Assembly (NCBI GenBank): GCA_963797675.1
Contig: CAWCQQ010000006.1
Coordinates: 620,001-684,000 of the forward strand
Length of the DNA: 64,000 nucleotides
Source of the DNA: DASQPR01 sp963797675
GTDB taxonomy: Bacteria > Actinomycetota > Actinomycetes > Mycobacteriales > Micromonosporaceae
Direction: 5' to 3'
Of this stretch, positions 58,923 through 64,000 are shown one piece after another. The notes beneath the pieces are model-generated. The model was given only the letters and a program-made list of their open reading frames with translations. It had not been told where the DNA came from and did no database searches. The first letter of the stretch is position 1, and each line of letters opens with the position of its first letter. A program made the translations under genes and the position numbers.

Positions 58923-59035
58923 GGTGGTCGGCTCCGTTCCGGGTCTCACTCCATCGTATCTCGTATTTTTCACTACCGTCATGTAAAGTCAATACCAATC
59001 GTCGAACCTCGTCCGATCGACCAGACGGAGGCCCC
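58923..59035. promoter_or_regulatory. divergent promoter of the aromatic cluster
   Basis: This 113-nt gap separates the cupin operon from the RidA-FAH-PaaX operon. On the minus strand TTGACT is followed by AT-rich candidates for a -10 (AAATAC, TACGAT). On the plus strand TAAAGT could serve. The segment GTATTTTTCAC...GTAAAGTCAATAC has partial dyad symmetry and is the most likely PaaX site. Confidence 0.5.
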
Positions 59036-59476
59036 ATGCCGCCCATCGCCGTGAACCCGCTCAGCCTCCCCGCTCCCAGCGGCTACTCGCACGGCACGCT
59101 CGCGGGCCGCACGCTGCATCTCGGTGGCCAGACCGCCCTCGACGCCGAGATGCGGATCGTGCCGGGCGGCATCGTCGAGCAGTTCCGGCAGGCGTTCGGC
59201 AACGTGCTGACCACCCTGCGCGAGGTCGGCGGCCAGCCGGAAGACCTGGTGAGTGTGACCATCTACCTCACCGACATCCCGGACTACCAGGCCCACGGCA
59301 AGGAGATCGGGCGGGTCTGGCGGGAGTTGGCCGGCCCCGTGTATCCCGCGATGGCCGGCATCGGCTGTACCGCCCTCTGGCAGCCGGAGGCGAAGATCGA
59401 GATCATGGGTGTCGCCGTCATCCCCGAAGACCGGCTCCGCGCGCCCGGCGATGAGCGCGACCCCGGACACTCCTGA
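59036..59476 (+). CDS. RidA/YjgF-family protein lacking the catalytic arginine
   Basis: A 146-residue Rid-fold protein: GYSHGTLAGRTLHLGGQTALD, VEQFRQAFGNVLTTLREVGGQPEDLVSVTIYLTD and the C-terminal AKIEIMGVAVIP. In archetypal RidA an Arg in the P-A-R-S segment binds the substrate carboxylate of 2-aminoacrylate. Here the segment is YPAMAG with Met106, so it belongs to a Rid subgroup without that deaminase site. GGAGG lies 5 nt before ATG. It is first in the plus-strand arm of the aromatic cluster. It may handle a pathway enamine or imine lacking the carboxylate contact, or a different ring-derived intermediate. Confidence 0.85.
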   Translation: MPPIAVNPLSLPAPSGYSHGTLAGRTLHLGGQTALDAEMRIVPGGIVEQFRQAFGNVLTTLREVGGQPEDLVSVTIYLTDIPDYQAHGKEIGRVWRELAGPVYPAMAGIGCTALWQPEAKIEIMGVAVIPEDRLRAPGDERDPGHS

Positions 59477-59561
59477 TCCTGCACGAACCAGCCGAGGACG
59501 TCAGGTCGCGATCTCCTGACGCTCGACACGAAACCAGGCCAAGACCTCGAAGGAGTCCCGC

Positions 59562-60449
59562 ATGAAGCTCGCCACGCTCCGTGTCACCGGCGCCGAAGCG
59601 GCGACCCGGGCGGTCAAACTCGACGGCGACCTGCTCGTCGATCTCGGGGACGCGGATCTCGGCGCCTTCCTCGCCCGACCCGACTGGCGTACCCGCGCCG
59701 AAGCCGCCCGGGCGGACGCCGGACCGACGGCGTATCCGGCGGCCGACGCCGAGTTCGCGCCACTGGTGCCCCGCCCGTCGAAGATCGTGTGCGTCGGCCT
59801 GAACTACCGCAACCACATCCTCGAGATGGGTCGCGAACTGCCGCAGTACCCGACGCTGTTCGCGAAGTTCGCCGACAGTCTCATCGGCGCCGACGACGAG
59901 ATCGTCAAGCCGGGGGAGAGCGAGGCGTTCGACTGGGAGGCCGAACTCGCCGTGGTCATCGGAGCACCCGTGCGGCGGGCGAGCGGCGCCGAGGCGGAAC
60001 AGGCCATCGCCGGCTTCACCGTCCTGAACGACGTCACCTGCCGCGACTGGCAGTACCGTACCCAGCAGTGGCTCCAGGGCAAGGCCTGGGACTCGTGTAC
60101 GCCGGTCGGCCCCTACCTGGTCACGCCGGACGAACTGCCCGGCGGCGTCCGTCCCGCCGTCGGCATCCGACTCGAGCTCGACGGCGAGGTCATGCAGGAC
60201 GACTCGACCGCGGACCTGCTGTTCGACCCGGTCTCCCTCGTCGAGTACATCTCCACGGTGGTGCGCCTCAACCCGGGTGACATCATCGCCACCGGTACCC
60301 CCGGCGGCGTCGGCCACGCCCGCAAACCACCGAGATACCTCACCGGCGGATCGACTATGGTGACGCGGATCGAGGGGATCGGCCGGTTGCGCAACCGCAT
60401 CACACAGGCGCCCGTACCGCACATGTCGTGGCCGCAGACCGGGCACTAG
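59562..60449 (+). CDS. fumarylacetoacetate hydrolase (FAH) family enzyme
   Basis: A 295-residue protein. KIVCVGLNYRNHILEMG is the FAH-family entry. The divalent-metal site is formed by Glu and Asp residues in FDWEAELAVVIG and around VLNDVTCRDWQ; the C-terminal PGDIIATGTPGGVG is highly conserved. Members hydrolyse fumarylpyruvate or acetopyruvate, decarboxylate or hydrate oxo acids, or cleave ring-fission products. GGAG precedes the ATG. It lies between RidA and PaaX in the aromatic cluster and probably acts after ring cleavage. Confidence 0.9.
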   Translation: MKLATLRVTGAEAATRAVKLDGDLLVDLGDADLGAFLARPDWRTRAEAARADAGPTAYPAADAEFAPLVPRPSKIVCVGLNYRNHILEMGRELPQYPTLFAKFADSLIGADDEIVKPGESEAFDWEAELAVVIGAPVRRASGAEAEQAIAGFTVLNDVTCRDWQYRTQQWLQGKAWDSCTPVGPYLVTPDELPGGVRPAVGIRLELDGEVMQDDSTADLLFDPVSLVEYISTVVRLNPGDIIATGTPGGVGHARKPPRYLTGGSTMVTRIEGIGRLRNRITQAPVPHMSWPQTGH

Positions 60450-60459
60450 GGTGGCGGCC
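60447..60459 (+). promoter_or_regulatory. leaderless promoter of paaX inside the end of the FAH gene
   Basis: TAGGGT overlaps the FAH stop codon (TAG 60447-60449) and lies exactly 7 nt before the paaX-like ATG, so the regulator can also be transcribed separately from the operon. Confidence 0.55.
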
Positions 60460-61326
60460 ATGACGACTGAGCCGACGGTGAGACCCGACGCGGCTCCGAC
60501 GGCGGCCAACGGGCGCGACGCACGCATCGGCCCGCTGATCCTTTCGGTCTTTGGCCTGTACGCGCGCAGCGAGGACAACTGGCTGTCCGTCGCCTCCCTG
60601 GTCAGGCTGATGGCCGACCTCGGCCTGGAGGATCGAGCCGTGCGCTCGGCGATCTCCCGCCTGAAGGCACGCGGCGTACTGCGCCCCGAGCGCCACGGCA
60701 AGGCCGCCGGCTACTCGCTCGAGGGCTCCACCCTCGAGGTGCTCGCCGAAGGGGACACGCGCATCTTTGGGCGGCCCCGCGCGAGCGCTGCCGACGGCTG
60801 GATCCTGGTCGTCTTCTCGGTGCCGGAATCCGAGCGGGACAAGCGCCACGAGCTGCGTACGAGCCTGACCCGGCTGGGCTTCGGCACCGCGGCGCCCGGG
60901 GTGTGGATTGCGCCCGGCAACCTGGCGGCGGAGACGCGGCGCACCCTGGAACGCCGCGGGCTGGCCGCGTACGTGGACATATTCGGCGGCGAACACCTCG
61001 CCTTCGGGGAGCCGCGGTCCAAGGTGCGCGCGTGGTGGGACCTGGACGAACTCACCACCATGTACGCCGACTTCCTGCGGCAGTATCGCCCCCTGCTCGA
61101 CCGCGTCTGCGCGCACGGGACGACATCGCTGGCGGCGTTCCAGACGTACGTGCCGATGCTGACGCAGTGGCGGCGCCTGCCGTACCGCGACCCCGGGCTG
61201 CCGCTGCAACTGCTGCCCCCGGGGTGGAGCGGCGAGACCGCCGGCGTGCTCTTCGACGACCTGAACCGCGCGCTGAGTGCACCGGCGCGCGAGCACGCCA
61301 TGGCGATGATCCACGGCGTGAACTGA
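60460..61326 (+). CDS. PaaX-family transcriptional repressor
   Basis: From ATG 60460 the product has 288 residues. ILSVFGLYARSEDNWLSVASLVRLMADLGLEDRAVRSAISRLKARGVL is the PaaX winged-helix domain (about 28-75). The middle and C-terminal PaaX domains follow (GWILVVFSVPESERDKRHELRTSLTRLGFG, APGVWIAP, and WWDLDELTTMYADFL). The family binds aryl-CoA thioesters such as phenylacetyl-CoA as inducers, which fits its position in a CoA-dependent aromatic cluster. It probably represses both arms from the 58923-59035 promoter. Confidence 0.92.
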   Translation: MTTEPTVRPDAAPTAANGRDARIGPLILSVFGLYARSEDNWLSVASLVRLMADLGLEDRAVRSAISRLKARGVLRPERHGKAAGYSLEGSTLEVLAEGDTRIFGRPRASAADGWILVVFSVPESERDKRHELRTSLTRLGFGTAAPGVWIAPGNLAAETRRTLERRGLAAYVDIFGGEHLAFGEPRSKVRAWWDLDELTTMYADFLRQYRPLLDRVCAHGTTSLAAFQTYVPMLTQWRRLPYRDPGLPLQLLPPGWSGETAGVLFDDLNRALSAPAREHAMAMIHGVN

Positions 61327-61408
61327 CGCAGCGGAGGCGTTCTACCGGTCGGACCTCGTGAGCGAATCCGAATCACGCCGGTGACTTGACGCGTTTCCGA
61401 CGGCCGGC

Positions 61409-61443
61409 ATATCGTTTTTCGATATCCGTATTGTTTTTCGATG
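61409..61443 (+). promoter_or_regulatory. tandem operators ATATCG-TTTTT-CGATAT for the HTH partner
   Basis: A 17-bp dyad (61409-61425) with a T5 spacer is followed 4 nt later by a degenerate copy (ATTGTTTTTCGATG, 61430-61443). The repeat period is about 20 bp, roughly two helical turns. It lies directly upstream of the DUF2975-HTH operon. Confidence 0.75.
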
Positions 61444-61447
61444 TGCA

Positions 61448-62059
61448 TTGGGAGACGTCATACAGACGCGACCGTTGGGCACCTGGCTGCGCTGGCTGGG
61501 CGGCACGGCAACACTCGTCTATATCGCGGCGCTGTGCGGGGCGGTGGCCTCGCTGGTCATCAGCTTCATCCCCGGTTCATCGGTGACGCTGGCGCTGCCG
61601 ACGTCGCTGCTGTCGGGGCTGGACCGCGTCAGTGGCGTCGCGTCCGGAGTAGTCGTCGACCCGACCGGCCAGATCGTTTTCCAAGTTGTCGACCCGGTCC
61701 TGGCGCAGCGCATGCTTTACCTCGCGACAACGCTGCCCGGACTGCTCCTGCTCGCCGAAGTCGGACGAAGGATGGCCAACCTGCTGCGGGCCGCGCAGGA
61801 CACCGACCCGTTCACCACCACGACCGTCCGCGAGCTGAGCGTCGTTGCGAAGATCACCGCGCTCGGCGGGCTCGGCGTGTGGGTGTTGGGTAGCGGCGCG
61901 AAATCGGTACTCGCGGCCACCATGCTGGACTCCGACGTCGCGGTCCAGACGCACCAATCGCCGTTCGGATGGCTTGCGGTCGGGCTCATCTTCGCCGCGT
62001 TCGGCCAGCTGATCGCGCGGGGCGTGGCCATGCGGTCCGAGTTGGACACGGTCATTTGA
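61448..62059 (+). CDS. DUF2975 membrane protein
   Basis: A 203-residue protein with four hydrophobic helices (about 17-40, 85-105, 130-160, 175-195), matching the DUF2975 family. The linker LRAAQDTDPFTTTTVRELSVVA between helices 2 and 3 is a family landmark (D-x-P-F). TTG 61448 is used as start because ATG is absent in this frame; the next in-frame candidate is TTG 61475. The last base of its stop overlaps the ATG of a Cro/CI-type regulator (TGATG), the usual DUF2975-YozG pairing. Its role is unknown. Confidence 0.8.
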   Translation: MGDVIQTRPLGTWLRWLGGTATLVYIAALCGAVASLVISFIPGSSVTLALPTSLLSGLDRVSGVASGVVVDPTGQIVFQVVDPVLAQRMLYLATTLPGLLLLAEVGRRMANLLRAAQDTDPFTTTTVRELSVVAKITALGGLGVWVLGSGAKSVLAATMLDSDVAVQTHQSPFGWLAVGLIFAAFGQLIARGVAMRSELDTVI

Positions 62060-62280
62060 TGGCCGAGGAGGCCGATCATCGGATCGATGTACACCTCGAC
62101 GAACTCCTGACAGCCAGGGGCATGACGCTCGTCGACCTGTCCGCGAAGGTCGGCGTGACCGTCGCGAACCTGTCGATCCTGAAGAACGGCCGCGCCCGTG
62201 CCATCCGATTCAGCACCCTGACCGCGATCTGCGACGCGCTCCAGTGCACCCCCGGTGAACTGCTGACGAGACGTACGTAG
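62059..62280 (+). CDS. Cro/CI-type HTH regulator (YozG-like)
   Basis: A 73-residue DNA-binding protein: LDELLTARGMTLVDLSAKVGVTVANLSILKNGRARAIRFSTLTAICDALQCTPGELL is essentially the whole HTH_3/HTH_26 fold. Small regulators of this kind are nearly always encoded next to DUF2975 proteins, with which they probably form a regulatory pair. It is translationally coupled to the DUF2975 gene (TGATG). The tandem ATATCG-T5-CGATAT dyads upstream are its probable site. Confidence 0.9.
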   Translation: MAEEADHRIDVHLDELLTARGMTLVDLSAKVGVTVANLSILKNGRARAIRFSTLTAICDALQCTPGELLTRRT

Positions 62281-62307
62281 CCCGAACCGGTAGCCCGCAG
62301 CGTCAGT

Positions 62308-63279
62308 TCAGAACTCCGTACGCCGCCCGTGCGGTTGTGGTGTGGCGCCGCCGGAGGCAAGACGATCAGCTCGCGCCTGATCAAGCAGGTGCCGGCGTAG
62401 GAACGACAGTTCCGCCTCGACGGCATACTCGTGGCCGGCGAGGAACGGTTCGTAGTGTCCGCCGGACATGCGGACGAGTTCCGCCCGCGGGGCGCGGCCC
62501 GCCGCACGTACGGCCGGCTCGGCGAGCGCCGTTTGATCCTGGTCGGCCACGAGCACGAGCAGCGGACACTGCACCCGCGACGCGTCGCGGCCCGGGCGGT
62601 AGAACGCGATGTGCGGTACGGACCGGGCAGCGGCCGCCTGCTGCCATTCCGGATATCTGTTGCCAGGGTTGAGCGCTCGGTCGCCGTCGATGCCGTCTGG
62701 CGTCGTGACCAGCGCGACGGTGCCCGGTTTGCCGGCCAGCGGCACCAGTAGCGGTCGACCTCCGACCAGACCGTGGACGCTGTCCAGGAGGCTCTTGCCG
62801 GTCAGGCGCAGCATTGCGAGTGGCTTCTGATGGCGGCTCGCGTTGCGCGTCGCGGCCGGACCGTCGGCGTTCGGCGTCTGCGCGATTGCCGCGGCCAACT
62901 GCGGGTTGCGCGCAGCGACGCGGAACACGTGACCGCCGGACAGCGAGAAGCCCCAGATCGCGAGCCGCGCCGGGTTGACGCCCGGCAGCCTCGACGCGAA
63001 TCCGATCGCGGCCTGCCAGTCGACGAGCTGATCCTTGATAACGACGACCTGGCGTGGCTGCCCGCCGCTCTCGCCCAGCCGGCGATAGTCGAAGGCGAGC
63101 ACGGTGAACCCGGCGTCGTTGAATCGCTTCGCGAACGCGTCGGTACCGGCCTCCTTGGTCACCGCGCCACCGCCGGCCATGATCACGCACCCGGTGTTGG
63201 TGCCCGGATAGTGCCAGGCGGCGCATTCGGTGTCGCCGCTGACGAAACGAACCTTCTCGCGCTCCACGGACTCCTGCAT
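62308..63279 (-). CDS. alpha/beta hydrolase
   Basis: A 323-residue cytoplasmic hydrolase. LAIWGFSLSGGHVFRVAA contains the nucleophile elbow G-F-S-L-S-G; GRLGESGGQ marks the loop near the oxyanion hole; VLVADQDQTALAEPAV and GGHYEPFL hold the acid and catalytic His. This resembles the dienelactone-hydrolase/X-Pro peptidase-like esterases. It is read toward the HTH gene and is separated from the upstream TetR gene by an inverted repeat that should be its operator. The substrate is unknown. Confidence 0.85.
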   Translation of the reverse strand: MQESVEREKVRFVSGDTECAAWHYPGTNTGCVIMAGGGAVTKEAGTDAFAKRFNDAGFTVLAFDYRRLGESGGQPRQVVVIKDQLVDWQAAIGFASRLPGVNPARLAIWGFSLSGGHVFRVAARNPQLAAAIAQTPNADGPAATRNASRHQKPLAMLRLTGKSLLDSVHGLVGGRPLLVPLAGKPGTVALVTTPDGIDGDRALNPGNRYPEWQQAAAARSVPHIAFYRPGRDASRVQCPLLVLVADQDQTALAEPAVRAAGRAPRAELVRMSGGHYEPFLAGHEYAVEAELSFLRRHLLDQARADRLASGGATPQPHGRRTEF

Positions 63280-63313
63280 CTCGACCTCCGAGTGGACGAA
63301 GTCTCATCCGACC

Positions 63314-63343
63314 AGTCAAGTGAACCACGCGGTTCACTTGACT
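63314..63343. promoter_or_regulatory. 13-bp perfect inverted repeat, probable TetR operator
   Basis: AGTCAAGTGAACC (63314-63326) and GGTTCACTTGACT (63331-63343) flank ACGC. It lies between the TetR gene and the alpha/beta hydrolase gene, 35 nt before the hydrolase start. Confidence 0.85.
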
Positions 63344-63360
63344 GTCCACCCGGTCGCGAT

Positions 63361-63990
63361 CTATTCGGCGGCGGCTTCCTCGCGGTCCAGCGCACGAGCC
63401 AGCGCATCGAACCCGGCGCCGATCCCGTCTGCGTCGCCGCTGGTGCGCCAGTCCACCAGGAAGCCCCGTAGAGCCGCCAGAATCATCTCGGCGACCTCGA
63501 GCTTGCGCTGTTCAGACCAGTCGTGCGGGCACAGCGACAGCAGCGACGGCAGATACTGTTTCGACGCGCCCCGCCCGAGTTCCAGGTAGCGTTCCGGGTC
63601 GTACATGGCGAGTCCGATGGCCTGGTCGAGCACCCATGACTCGACACCGACGAGTACGGGCCAGATGGCGCGTACGCGGGCCGCGAGCGTCTCGCGGCCC
63701 GGTGCCGAGGTGGCGGCGGCCATACCACGGTCGATGCGCCGATCACGGAGCAGGAACACCGCCTGCGCGAGCAGATCGTCGGCGCCGTCGAAGTAGTAGA
63801 GGAGCACCTTGTGCGTCGACCCCGCCGCTCTCGCGGCGCGACGGAGCGAGAAGTCGACCAGGCCGTTGGCCGCGACATCCTCGGTGACACGATCGAGCAG
63901 TTCCCGGCGTCTGGCCTCACCTCGGGCCGATCCCGTCCATCGCCGGTAGCCGGCTTTCTCCGGCGAGCCGCGGTCTCCAGAGGCATCCAC
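63361..63990 (-). CDS. TetR-family transcriptional regulator (start near window edge)
   Basis: 209 residues from GTG 63990; the frame stays open to the window edge, so the true start could lie outside. The HTH region is RRRELLDRVTEDVAANGLVDFSLRRAARAAGSTHKVLLYYFDGADDLLAQAV (about 27-78); the variant recognition helix STHKVLLYYF is typical of a subgroup of actinobacterial TetRs. The C-terminal domain is helical and Ala-rich. It is transcribed toward an alpha/beta hydrolase gene with a perfect inverted repeat in front, so it probably represses the hydrolase. Confidence 0.85.
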   Translation of the reverse strand: MDASGDRGSPEKAGYRRWTGSARGEARRRELLDRVTEDVAANGLVDFSLRRAARAAGSTHKVLLYYFDGADDLLAQAVFLLRDRRIDRGMAAATSAPGRETLAARVRAIWPVLVGVESWVLDQAIGLAMYDPERYLELGRGASKQYLPSLLSLCPHDWSEQRKLEVAEMILAALRGFLVDWRTSGDADGIGAGFDALARALDREEAAAE

Positions 63991-64000
63991 ATCGACAGCA

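Noticed and set aside
1..64000. CRISPR arrays, tRNA or rRNA genes, insertion sequences, integrases
   Set aside because: No spaced direct repeats, tRNA-like cloverleafs with CCA or T-loop motifs, transposase or recombinase motifs were seen on either strand by reading.

Overview
The window looks like chromosomal DNA of a high-GC, mycelial-type actinobacterium (Actinomycetota). The signs are pervasive G/C third-position coding, a DivIVA-domain protein, a WXG100/polymorphic-toxin-like glycine-rich tail, F420-type luciferase-like oxidoreductases with an F420-reductase-like partner, large secreted modular proteins, ECF sigma factors, and at least ten genes whose start codon lies 6-7 nt after a TANNNT -10 box (leaderless transcription). 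I could not compute GC content or run a search, so no genus is proposed. I saw no rRNA, tRNA, CRISPR array, insertion sequence or phage module.

Layout. 1-8.1 kb: end of a secretion-type protein, a small membrane protein, a 1713-aa secreted multidomain protein ending in a degenerate SGNH-hydrolase fold, a DUF4118 membrane protein and a DivIVA-domain protein. 8.1-12.3 kb: a five-gene, translationally coupled minus-strand operon (ECF sigma factor, membrane protein, ABC ATPase, two membrane proteins). 12.8-16.1 kb: a MarR-controlled operon in which a DHA2 drug-efflux pump is fused in frame to an isochorismatase-fold domain, followed by a PEBP protein. 17-21 kb: MarR/LLM/F420-reductase and TetR/Tet(X)-like monooxygenase modules with clear operators, then a P-loop kinase-like pseudogene. 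21.6-33 kb: FG-GAP secreted protein, acetyltransferases, SDR/TetR pair, LLM enzyme, a DMT exporter behind a putative leader peptide and hairpin, a ketopantoate-reductase-like gene, and a WD40 protein facing a DUF5984-like gene. 33-38 kb: a decayed zone with a MacB-type transporter whose permease carries three frameshifts, a RibD/DHFR-C fragment and an ABC-2 permease tail. 38-43 kb: ECF sigma/DUF899, ArsR/SRPBCC, a phosphoesterase lipoprotein and TetR/small membrane protein pairs. 43-49.6 kb: a GH3 glycosidase with a CebR-like operator, a HAD phosphatase, a lamin-tail secreted protein and a GNAT. 49.6-52.8 kb: TetR-controlled esterase and phenylacetate-CoA ligase. 53.4-61.3 kb: a divergent CoA-dependent aromatic-degradation cluster with a PaaX regulator. 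61.4-64 kb: a DUF2975/YozG-type pair and a TetR/hydrolase pair.

How the genes work together. Most of the window is a string of small regulator-plus-target cassettes: MarR, TetR, ArsR, PadR, PaaX and Cro/CI-type regulators each sit beside the enzyme or transporter they probably control, and the operator palindromes can usually be read directly. The aromatic cluster is the largest pathway unit: CoA ligase, fused FAD-monooxygenase/old-yellow-enzyme, thioesterase and cupin on one strand, and a Rid-family protein, FAH-family hydrolase and PaaX on the other. It would activate salicylate or 2-aminobenzoate to a CoA thioester, hydroxylate or reduce the ring, and pass it to cleavage enzymes. Pseudogenes cluster at 21.2 kb and 33-38 kb.
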